Under the pieces are notes generated by a model. The model did not search any database. It was given only the letters and a program-made list of their open reading frames with translations, and was not told where the DNA came from. This document shows, in pieces, positions 1 to 5,569 of a stretch of DNA of 6,733 nt. Origin of the DNA: Clostridiales bacterium (GTDB taxonomy: Bacteria > Bacillota_A > Clostridia > Oscillospirales > Acutalibacteraceae); assembly GCA_009774735.1 (NCBI GenBank), contig VSOH01000084.1, positions 1 through 6,733 of the forward strand, written 5' to 3'. How positions within the stretch are numbered: position 1 is the first letter of the stretch; every line of letters starts with the position of its first letter. The position numbers and the translations under genes are program-made.

Positions 1-50
1 ATTATTAATAATGTATCTTTACTAAAAAATTTTGAAAGGTAAAATAGGAA

Positions 51-950
51 ATGCTTGATTCAAACAAAGTTAAATTAGCTATTGCACCAATCGGCTGGAC
101 AAATGACGATATGCCTGACCTTGGTGCAGAGAATACATTTGAGCAGTGCATCAGTGAAATGGCACTGGCAGGCTTTAAAGGCTCTGAAATCGGTAACAAA
201 TACCCTGCAGATCCTGATGTATTAAAGCCATATCTTGATATCAGAGGACTTCAGATTTGTAATGCGTGGTTCTCATCATATTTAACATCAAAACCTTATG
301 AGGAAACAATCGAGGCTTTCAAGGCTCATTGCGATAAGCTCCATAAGTTAGGTGCAAAGGTTATCGGTGCTTCAGAACAGGGCAACTCAATTCAGGGCTG
401 TCTTGACAAGTCCATTCTTGATGAAAAGCCTTATTACACTGACGAACAGTGGGAAATTGTTGCAAAGGGCTTCAACGAAATGGGCGCTTATGCAAAGAGC
501 AAGGGTATGTTCTTTACCGTTCATCACCATATGGGCACAGGTGTTCAGACCGTTGAGGAAATTGATAAGCTGATGGAGATTACTGACCCCGATTTGGTTT
601 ATCTTCTTTTCGACTCAGGTCATCTCACCTTTGCAGGCATCGACCCTGTTCCTGTGCTGAAAAAGTATATCAACAGAGTTAAGCACGTTCACTTAAAGGA
701 CGTTCGTCTTGATGTTTATAACAATCAGGTTGTTCCTGAGCATATGTCATTCCTTGACGCTGTCAGAGCAGGTGTGTTCACAGTGCCGGGTGACGGAGAT
801 GTTGACTTTAAGCCTATCTTTGACATTCTTGCAGAGAATGATTATGAGGGATGGGTAGTTGTTGAGGCTGAGCAGGACCCTGCAAAGGCTAATCCGTTTG
901 AGTATGCTGTTAAGGCAAGAAAATATATTGCTGAAAACACAGGTCTTTAA
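51..950 (+). CDS. iolE: Inosose dehydratase (2-keto-myo-inositol dehydratase)
   Basis: The 299-residue product matches IolE, the cytosolic enzyme that dehydrates 2-keto-myo-inositol (scyllo-inosose) to 3D-trihydroxycyclohexane-1,2-dione in myo-inositol catabolism. It has the xylose-isomerase-like TIM-barrel pattern. Visible elements are an N-terminal IAPIGWTNDD strand (residues 11-20), GASEQG (106-111), VHHHMGTG (157-164), FDSGH (187-191), HVHLKD (212-217), PGDGDVDF (246-253) and VVEAEQD (270-276). The His, Asp and Glu residues in these motifs are the expected metal and substrate ligands of the family. Length is normal for IolE. The start at 51 has a GAAAGG-type ribosome site about 11 nt upstream (34-39), a slightly long spacing. 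Only 50 bases of upstream sequence are present, so the promoter or an upstream partner gene cannot be judged. A strong terminator follows 20 nt after the stop, so this is the last gene of its transcript. The related pathway genes iolC and iolJ lie about 3.6 kb away on the other strand. Confidence 0.93.
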   Translation: MLDSNKVKLAIAPIGWTNDDMPDLGAENTFEQCISEMALAGFKGSEIGNKYPADPDVLKPYLDIRGLQICNAWFSSYLTSKPYEETIEAFKAHCDKLHKLGAKVIGASEQGNSIQGCLDKSILDEKPYYTDEQWEIVAKGFNEMGAYAKSKGMFFTVHHHMGTGVQTVEEIDKLMEITDPDLVYLLFDSGHLTFAGIDPVPVLKKYINRVKHVHLKDVRLDVYNNQVVPEHMSFLDAVRAGVFTVPGDGDVDFKPIFDILAENDYEGWVVVEAEQDPAKANPFEYAVKARKYIAENTGL

Positions 951-970
951 TTCAATATCAATACAACTTA

Positions 971-1010
971 GAGGCTGTAAAAAACTTTCGTTTTTTACAG
1001 CCTCTTTTTA
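971..1010 (+). terminator. Rho-independent terminator after iolE
   Basis: There is a perfect 15-bp inverted repeat: left arm 971-985 (starting GAGGCTGT), loop TTTC at 986-989, right arm 990-1004. It is followed by a T run at 1005-1009. It starts 20 nt after the iolE stop. Read on the minus strand, the hairpin is followed only by TAAG rather than a T run, so it should work mainly for iolE and less well for the converging small gene at 1046-1225. Confidence 0.93.
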
Positions 1011-1045
1011 TGCTAATCTGTCCACTGATTTGATTCTTGATTTTT

Positions 1046-1225
1046 TTATATTTCTTTTTCTTCTTTCAGATTTTCAAGGGCAAACTTTACTGCCGCCACT
1101 ACAAAATCAGTAAAGGTACAACATTTGCCTGCAGTTACTTTTTTTATGCTGTCAATTACATCATTCGGAAATCTTATGCTTTTATTTGTTGTTTTGGTTG
1201 TTACCGGAATTTTAAATAATCTCAT
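1046..1225 (-). CDS. Small ribbon-helix-helix (Arc/CopG-type) DNA-binding protein
   Basis: This 59-residue protein has the ribbon-helix-helix layout. A short basic strand NKSIRF (residues 14-19) is followed by helix A starting at Pro20 (NDVIDSIKKV), a turn containing CCTFTD, and helix B with FVVAAVKFALENLK (41-54). Such proteins dimerise through the strand, which enters the DNA major groove. A TTG start seven codons upstream (1246) is possible, but the ATG at 1225-1223 is preferred. An AAAAGGAG ribosome site lies seven bases upstream of that ATG, and using the TTG would place this site inside the coding sequence. A near-consensus promoter (TTGACA-17-TACAAT) lies upstream, with an operator in its spacer. 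It is divergent from the XRE regulator at 1350. The fold is a confident call; the target is unknown. It may be an autoregulator, a phage-type Arc-like repressor, or an antitoxin-like protein, but no toxin gene is visible nearby. Confidence 0.75.
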   Translation of the reverse strand: MRLFKIPVTTKTTNKSIRFPNDVIDSIKKVTAGKCCTFTDFVVAAVKFALENLKEEKEI

Positions 1226-1230
1226 TTTAT

Positions 1231-1240
1231 TGCTCCTTTT
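1231..1240 (-). promoter_or_regulatory. Ribosome binding site fixing the start of the RHH gene
   Basis: Read on the minus strand this is AAAAGGAGCA. Its AGGAG core is separated from the ATG at 1225 by seven bases. This favours the 59-residue form over the 66-residue form that would begin at a TTG at 1246. Confidence 0.8.
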
Positions 1241-1276
1241 GTGCAAGATATAATGTCATTTCCTGACTTCGCATTC

Positions 1277-1305
1277 ATTGTACAACATTTTGTTGTAACT
1301 GTCAA
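1277..1305 (-). promoter_or_regulatory. Sigma-A type promoter for the RHH gene
   Basis: On the minus strand there is a perfect -35 TTGACA (1305-1300), a 17-bp spacer, and a -10 TACAAT (1282-1277, five of six matches). Transcription would start near 1270, giving a leader of about 45 nt. The whole spacer is occupied by the palindromic operator at 1281-1297, which also touches the -10, so a bound repressor would block polymerase directly. Confidence 0.8.
1281..1297. promoter_or_regulatory. Operator 1: perfect 17-bp palindrome
   Basis: TACAACA (1281-1287), TTT spacer (1288-1290), TGTTGTA (1291-1297): a perfect 7+3+7 inverted repeat. Size and symmetry resemble the 17-bp operators bound by lambda-type XRE repressors. 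It sits inside the -35/-10 spacer of the minus-strand promoter for the RHH gene. The likely ligand is the XRE protein encoded at 1350, although the RHH protein cannot be excluded. Confidence 0.75.
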
Positions 1306-1322
1306 TACTGCATTTTGTTGTA
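1306..1322. promoter_or_regulatory. Operator 2: imperfect copy of the 17-bp palindrome
   Basis: TACTGCA (1306-1312), TTT (1313-1315), TGTTGTA (1316-1322). The right half is identical to operator 1, within a 12-base direct repeat CATTTTGTTGTA at 1286-1297 and 1311-1322. The left half differs at two of seven positions. Centre-to-centre spacing to operator 1 is 25 bp. It lies just upstream of the -35 of the RHH promoter and immediately before the extended -10 of the XRE gene, so it could repress the XRE gene and help cooperative binding at operator 1. Confidence 0.65.
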
Positions 1323-1331
1323 TGTTATAGT
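1323..1331 (+). promoter_or_regulatory. Candidate extended -10 promoter for the XRE gene
   Basis: TG-T-TATAGT at 1323-1331 is an extended -10 element (hexamer five of six), with no good -35 at 17 bp. Transcription would begin near 1338, leaving only about 12 nt before the ATG with the ribosome site at the very 5' end. An alternative is the TATAAT at 1249-1254, which also lacks a convincing -35 but would give a leader of about 90 nt running through both operators. Confidence 0.45.
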
Positions 1332-1349
1332 GTATTAAGGAGTGATAAT

Positions 1350-1595
1350 ATGTATATTAAAAGATTAAAGGAATTACGAGAAGATTGTGATAAAAAGCAA
1401 GAAGATATTGCAAATATATTAAACTGTAAACAACAGGCATATAGTAATTATGAAATAGGTAAAAGAGCTTTGCCTTATGAAATGCTTATATGCTTAGCTG
1501 ATTATTATGAAACAAGTGCAGATTATATTTTAGGGATTACCGATATAAAAAAGCCTTATCCAAAAAAACAGAATAAAAGAAGCAGTAAAAAATAA
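1350..1595 (+). CDS. XRE-family helix-turn-helix transcriptional regulator
   Basis: This 81-residue protein is a nearly bare XRE/Cro-CI DNA-binding domain. KRLKELREDCDKKQEDIANIL (4-24) forms helices 1-2. The recognition helix region is CKQQAYSNYEIGKRALP (26-42). LICLADYYETSADYILGITD (46-65) is the characteristic C-terminal part of Firmicute XRE repressors. It ends in a Lys/Ser-rich basic tail. An AAGGAG ribosome site (1337-1342) lies seven bases before the ATG. It is divergent from the RHH gene and flanked upstream by two 17-bp operators, which suggests it represses both its neighbour and itself in a CI/Cro-like arrangement (inference). Codons are strongly AT-biased (AGA, ATA, TTA) compared with the flanking iolE and ATPase genes, suggesting acquired DNA. 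No signal-sensing or protease domain is present, so the inducing signal is not visible. Confidence 0.88.
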   Translation: MYIKRLKELREDCDKKQEDIANILNCKQQAYSNYEIGKRALPYEMLICLADYYETSADYILGITDIKKPYPKKQNKRSSKK

Positions 1596-1616
1596 GAATT
1601 TTTTACTGCTTCTTTT
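1575..1616. terminator. Bidirectional terminator between the XRE gene and the ATPase gene
   Basis: A perfect 18-bp inverted repeat, arms 1575-1592 and 1599-1616, has a 6-base loop at 1593-1598. The arms begin with A runs and end with T runs, so the hairpin reads as an intrinsic terminator in both directions. The TAA stop of the XRE gene (1593-1595) lies in the loop, so the last six codons form the left arm. The ATPase stop at 1628 is 12 bases beyond the hairpin on the other side. One element therefore serves two convergent genes. Confidence 0.92.
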
Positions 1617-1627
1617 ATTTTGCCGAT

Positions 1628-4282
1628 TTATTTGTTAAGCTTTCTTTGGATTGCTTTAACAATTTCAACAATCGGAATTACGCAGACTGCCAGTGCAAGT
1701 GAAATTGCATATTCAGTTAAGCTGATATGAGCAAAATCAAATGCTGCTGCAAGGAACGGAATATATATAACAACGGTTGAAAGCACAAGGCTGAGTACCA
1801 TCGCCCCAACTAAATACCAGTTGACACTGCCCATTTTTGCAATTGTCTGACGGCGTGAACGCATATTGAAGGAATGGAAAATCTCTGCCATTGCAAGGGT
1901 GAGAAATGCCATTGTCATACCGTTCTGGTGAATAAGCTCCTCTGAGCCGTGGGCAAGTGTAACGCCAAGCTGATTGGTACCGAAGAAATACGCAAGGAGT
2001 GTGAGAACAGTCACCATAAGACCCTGGTAAACGCAGTCAAAGCCCATACCGCCTGCAAAAATTCCGTCCTTGGAATTTCTCGGCTGACGCTTCATTATAT
2101 CCTTTTCGCCCTTTTCAAGACCAAGAGCAAGAGCAGGCAGACAGTCGGTTATCAGGTTAATCCAAAGAAGATGAACAGGCTCAAAAATTGTAAAGCCCAT
2201 TAAGGTTGCAATGAAAATTGTAACAACCTCACTGAGGTTTGATGAGAGAAGGAACTGAATTGAATTACGAATATTATCGTAAATTCTTCTGCCCTCTTCA
2301 ACGGCAGAAACAATTGTTGCAAAGTTATCATCAGCAAGCACCATATCAGCAACATTCTTCGTAACATCTGTACCTGTGATACCCATACCGACACCGATAT
2401 CTGCATTTTTGATTGATGGAGCATCATTAACACCATCACCTGTCATTGCGGTGATTTTGCCCTTTGCCTTCCAAGCCTTAACAATTCTAACCTTATGCTC
2501 AGGCTGAACACGGGCATATACAGAATATTTTTCAATTTCTCTGTCAAGCTCTTCATCACTGAGCTTATTAAGCTCTGCACCTGTAATTGCAGAGGTTTCA
2601 TCTGTAATAATGCCAAGCTCTCTTGCAATTGCAACTGCGGTATCCTTATGGTCACCTGTTATCATAATAGGTCTGATACCTGCTGCACGGCATTCCTTGA
2701 TTGCCTCAACAACCTCAGGACGTACAGGGTCAATCATACCTGTTAAGCCAACATAACAAAGCTCCTGTTCAAGTGCCGAAGCCTCTTCACTTTCAGGCTT
2801 ATCCTTGTAAATTCGCATTGCACCGCACAGAACACGAAGTGCCTTATCCGCCATTTCCTTGTTTCCTGCAAGGATTTCAGCACGCTTTTCGTCAGTCATA
2901 GGGAGCTGCTTGCCATTTTCATAATACGATGTGCATTTTGAAAGCACGACATCGGGTGCACCCTTAGTATACTGAATATAGCCATTTTCACTTTTATGAA
3001 CGGTCGACATCATTTTTCGCATTGAGTCAAATGGTGCCTCCATTACTCTTGGGAAGTTCTCCTCAAGCTTAGGCTTAGGAAGCTCCAATTTATCAGCATA
3101 TGCAACAAGCGCCGCCTCTGTCGGCTCACCCTTAACAGTACCGTCATCCTGAAGCTGTGCATCACAGCAAAGTGCCATAGCAGTTGCAAGAAGCTTCTCA
3201 TCACTGCCCTTATACTCAACAACAGTCATTTTATTCTGTGTCAGGGTACCTGTTTTATCAGAACAGATAATCTGGGTACAGCCAAGCGTTTCAACAGCAG
3301 TAAGCTGTCTGATGACTGCATTTCTTTTACTCATTTTGGTAACACCGATTGAAAGAACGATTGTTACAACAGCAGCCAGACCCTCAGGAATAGCAGCAAC
3401 AGCAAGTGAAACAGCAACCATAAAGGTGTCAAGAACTGTATTGAAATTAACAGCGTCGCCAACAATAAATGAACGAACGATATCAAATGCAAAAATAAAT
3501 ACACAAATACCTAAAACTAATATGGATAAAATACGGGATAACTGATTGAGTTTCTGCTGCAGCGGAGTGTCTCCAGTCTCTGCCTGCTCAAGGGCATCAG
3601 CTATTTTACCCATTTCTGTATCCATTCCTGTTGCAACAACAACAGCCTTACCGTGACCATACACAACATTCGAGCCCATATAGCACATATTTTTTCTGTC
3701 GCCAAGGGGAACATCATCACTACCCAACGGATCAATAGCATCAACCTGCTTGTTAACGGGAACGGACTCGCCTGTCAGTGCCGCCTCTTCAATTTTCATT
3801 GAAGCACAGCTTATAATTCGGCAATCGGCAGGAACACTGTCACCTGCTTCAAGCTCAACAACATCACCGATAACCAAATCTTCGCTTTTAATATCAACCA
3901 GTCTGCCGTCACGGTAAACCTTTGATGTAGCCGCAGCAATTTCCTGCAGTGCTTCAATCGCCTTTTCAGCCTTTTGCTCCTGAACAACACCAAGCACTGC
4001 ATTGAGCAGAACAACAAACATAATGATGAAAACGTCTGTAAAGCCCTCACCGCTGACAGCGCCTGTAATGGCAGAAATAACAGCAGCAACGATAAGTATA
4101 ATTATCATCGGGTCTGCAAGCTGACTAAAAAACTTGTGGAGCAAGGAGTCCTTTTTTCCCTCATCCAGTTTGTTTTTTCCGTTTTTTTCAAGCCTGCAAG
4201 CAGCCTCAGCAGCAGTTAATCCGCCTTCGGTCGACTTGATTTCTTCAAAAACGACACTTTTGTCTTTTAAATATTCTTTCAT
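1628..4282 (-). CDS. P2-type cation-transporting ATPase (Ca2+/Mn2+ pump, SERCA/PMCA-like)
   Basis: The 884-residue membrane protein is a P-type ATPase that uses ATP to export divalent cations. Order of features: N-terminal cation ATPase domain (1-50), M1-M2 (58-76, 80-100), actuator domain with TGES (170-173), M3 (249-269), and M4 with AAIPEGL (297-302). These are followed by the phosphorylation motif SDKTGTLTQ with Asp342, nucleotide-binding KGAPD (440-444), TGDHKDTA (542-549), hinge TGDGVNDAP (614-622), and six C-terminal membrane segments. Cation ligands typical of SERCA site II are present: Glu300 in M4, Asn709 and Asp713 in M6 (WINLITD). M5 keeps Asn682 and Glu685. M8 (LTLAMAEIF) appears to lack Glu at the SERCA site I position, as in many bacterial pumps. 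Length is normal. Translation could open at 4354, but that stretch lies in the leader terminator; the ATG at 4282 has AAAGGAG seven bases upstream. A Mn-type riboswitch upstream argues for Mn2+ export, as for Lactococcus YoaB, rather than only Ca2+. Confidence 0.93.
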   Translation of the reverse strand: MKEYLKDKSVVFEEIKSTEGGLTAAEAACRLEKNGKNKLDEGKKDSLLHKFFSQLADPMIIILIVAAVISAITGAVSGEGFTDVFIIMFVVLLNAVLGVVQEQKAEKAIEALQEIAAATSKVYRDGRLVDIKSEDLVIGDVVELEAGDSVPADCRIISCASMKIEEAALTGESVPVNKQVDAIDPLGSDDVPLGDRKNMCYMGSNVVYGHGKAVVVATGMDTEMGKIADALEQAETGDTPLQQKLNQLSRILSILVLGICVFIFAFDIVRSFIVGDAVNFNTVLDTFMVAVSLAVAAIPEGLAAVVTIVLSIGVTKMSKRNAVIRQLTAVETLGCTQIICSDKTGTLTQNKMTVVEYKGSDEKLLATAMALCCDAQLQDDGTVKGEPTEAALVAYADKLELPKPKLEENFPRVMEAPFDSMRKMMSTVHKSENGYIQYTKGAPDVVLSKCTSYYENGKQLPMTDEKRAEILAGNKEMADKALRVLCGAMRIYKDKPESEEASALEQELCYVGLTGMIDPVRPEVVEAIKECRAAGIRPIMITGDHKDTAVAIARELGIITDETSAITGAELNKLSDEELDREIEKYSVYARVQPEHKVRIVKAWKAKGKITAMTGDGVNDAPSIKNADIGVGMGITGTDVTKNVADMVLADDNFATIVSAVEEGRRIYDNIRNSIQFLLSSNLSEVVTIFIATLMGFTIFEPVHLLWINLITDCLPALALGLEKGEKDIMKRQPRNSKDGIFAGGMGFDCVYQGLMVTVLTLLAYFFGTNQLGVTLAHGSEELIHQNGMTMAFLTLAMAEIFHSFNMRSRRQTIAKMGSVNWYLVGAMVLSLVLSTVVIYIPFLAAAFDFAHISLTEYAISLALAVCVIPIVEIVKAIQRKLNK

Positions 4283-4310
4283 AAAAGCTCTCCTTTTGAA
4301 TTTTTTATAT

Positions 4311-4348
4311 AAATAAAAACCCGTACATAGTATTACACTATGTACGAG
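4311..4348 (-). terminator. Riboswitch expression-platform terminator
   Basis: On the minus strand a 12-bp stem forms between 4348-4337 and 4331-4320 (one G-U pair), with loop GTAAT (4336-4332), followed by a T-rich run TTTTTATTT (4319-4311). It lies upstream of the ATPase start, so transcription must pass it to express the pump. The first four bases of its left arm, CTCG (4348-4345), are also the 3' strand of aptamer stem P1, so the two helices exclude each other. Confidence 0.88.
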
Positions 4349-4440
4349 TCTCATTCTTTAAAACTAAACCAGCCGTAAAAGGCATGCTGTTGATTTAGCT
4401 CACACTATGTAAATGCTGTGTGGAACTACTCCCTCGAACA
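4345..4440 (-). ncRNA. yybP-ykoY (manganese) riboswitch aptamer
   Basis: The untranslated leader of the ATPase gene matches the yybP-ykoY layout. P1 pairs TGTTCGAG (4440-4433) with CTCGTACA (4348-4341), with one T-T mismatch. It is followed directly by the conserved GGAGTAG loop (4432-4426). Next comes a CACAC/GTGTG hairpin (4422-4418 with 4405-4401). A second helix runs between CTAAA (4398-4394) and TTTAG (4368-4364). It contains the TCAACA loop element and GCC/GGCTGG segments. The 3' end reads GAGAC into P1, like the family's AAGAC tail. This family binds Mn2+ and controls Mn exporters and related membrane proteins. Because P1 overlaps the terminator, ligand binding should prevent termination: an ON switch at high Mn2+ (inference). 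The match was made by eye from remembered consensus, not by a covariance model. Confidence 0.85.
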
Positions 4441-4446
4441 ACATAT

Positions 4447-4475
4447 ATTATACCATAAAATGGTAAAAAAGTCAA
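4447..4475 (-). promoter_or_regulatory. Sigma-A type promoter of the ATPase leader
   Basis: Minus-strand -35 TTGACT (4475-4470), 17-bp spacer, and perfect -10 TATAAT (4452-4447). The expected start near 4440 coincides with the first base of riboswitch stem P1, so the transcript begins with the aptamer. Confidence 0.9.
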
Positions 4476-4530
4476 CACACGAAATAGCCATATGTCTATT
4501 AGATAATTGTTAAATCTTTATTAAAACAAT

Positions 4531-5547
4531 TTAAACTCTTGCTACCATTTCGCCGTATTCTTCCTTGCTCTTTCTTATGAAATCTTCAACCTGCTTAGCA
4601 GAAGGCATAGCATCTGAGCAGGAATGAGCAGAAATGAGAATAGAAGCAGATGCTGAACCAAATTCAAGACACTCAATAATTTCCTTACCCTGAAGAAGGC
4701 TGTAAAGGAATGATGAGCCATAACCGTCACCACCGCCGAAGCCTTTAAGCTTAACAGCAGGAAATGGCTTAATTGAATAGAACCTGCCATCATTAGTATA
4801 TGCAGTTGAGCCCTCTTTACCGTGCTTAATTACACAAATTGAAGCACCAAAGGACTGCCAATATTTGGCTGATTCAGGGTCACTGTCCTTAACACCGACA
4901 ATACCCTCAGTCAAATCGAATTCTTCACGTGAGCCCATAATAATATCGGCATTCTGTGCAACAAGACTGTAATATACGGCAATTTCATCCTTTGATGTCC
5001 ATGTGTATTCACGATAATCAATATCAAAAATAATTCTTACATTATTCTTTTTAGCAAGCATCATTGCCTTAAGGCAAGCCTCACGCGAAGGTGATTTTGC
5101 AAGTGCAGTACCGCTGATAACAATAGCCTTTGCAGATGCAATATATTCTTCCTTAATATCCTCAGGTTCCATACAGAAATCAGCCACATTGTCACGGTAC
5201 ATAAGGATTGATGACTCATCCTTTGAAAGAATTTCTGTAAAGGTTAAACCAAGGCACTCACCGTTTTTTGCTCTTGTAATCTGACTTGTGTCAATGCCTT
5301 CCTTATCAAAATAATCAACAACAAAGTCACCAAACTGATCATTGCTTACACAACCGCAAAAACCAACCTTGCAGCCAAGACGTGCAAGACCAACAGCAAT
5401 ATTTGCAGGTGAGCCGCCAACGTATTTATTAAAATTTGATGACTCGCTCAATGGCATATACATATCTGTTGGGTTAAAGTCAATAGCAATTCTGCCGATT
5501 GGGATAAAATCAAGCGGCTTTGTCATATCAAATGTAATGTAGTTCAT
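4531..5547 (-). CDS. iolC: 5-dehydro-2-deoxygluconokinase (PfkB family)
   Basis: The 338-residue PfkB/ribokinase-fold kinase is most like IolC. IolC phosphorylates 2-deoxy-5-keto-D-gluconate to its 6-phosphate in cytosolic myo-inositol breakdown. Visible are the N-terminal sugar-binding LDFIPIGRIAIDF (12-24), PfkB signature 1 GGSPANIAVGLARLG (44-58), a lid-type segment, FDIDYREYTW (174-183, the IolC-like DYR motif), VIKHGKEGS (239-247) and the C-terminal signature GFGGGDGYGSSF (269-280) with catalytic Asp274. The last motif has GGGD where most PfkB members have GAGD; the anion-hole glycines and the base are kept. An earlier ATG at 5586 would overlap the upstream gene, but the ATG at 5547 is preferred. 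It has AGAGG eight bases upstream, matches the family's N-terminus and leaves a 22-bp gap after the aldolase gene. The two are almost certainly cotranscribed. No strong terminator follows. Confidence 0.88.
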   Translation of the reverse strand: MNYITFDMTKPLDFIPIGRIAIDFNPTDMYMPLSESSNFNKYVGGSPANIAVGLARLGCKVGFCGCVSNDQFGDFVVDYFDKEGIDTSQITRAKNGECLGLTFTEILSKDESSILMYRDNVADFCMEPEDIKEEYIASAKAIVISGTALAKSPSREACLKAMMLAKKNNVRIIFDIDYREYTWTSKDEIAVYYSLVAQNADIIMGSREEFDLTEGIVGVKDSDPESAKYWQSFGASICVIKHGKEGSTAYTNDGRFYSIKPFPAVKLKGFGGGDGYGSSFLYSLLQGKEIIECLEFGSASASILISAHSCSDAMPSAKQVEDFIRKSKEEYGEMVARV

Positions 5548-5569
5548 AATTTTTACCTCTTCAAATTCG

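Noticed and set aside
1..50. A promoter or upstream gene end before iolE.
   Set aside because: Fifty AT-rich bases contain -10-like strings, but no paired -35, no recognisable coding end and no hairpin, so nothing can be supported.
1037..1219. A plus-strand open frame rich in Phe, Tyr and Cys across 1037-1219.
   Set aside because: It is the antisense shadow of the RHH gene, has no ribosome site, and its composition comes from T-rich runs.
1046..1595. The RHH/XRE pair as a toxin-antitoxin system.
   Set aside because: Both products look like DNA-binding proteins, they are divergent rather than overlapping in one operon, and no toxin-like fold can be recognised.
4283..4354. A 24-codon N-terminal extension of the ATPase from an ATG at 4354.
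   Set aside because: It would translate through the riboswitch terminator and its T-rich tail, has no ribosome site, does not look like a P2 ATPase N-terminus, and bypasses the excellent AGGAG-ATG at 4282.
4505..4531. A 7-bp inverted repeat AATTGTT/AACAATT just after iolC as a terminator.
   Set aside because: The stem is entirely AT-rich apart from one G-C pair, the loop is 13 nt, and no T run follows. Too weak to call, so iolC transcripts may continue toward the ATPase leader.
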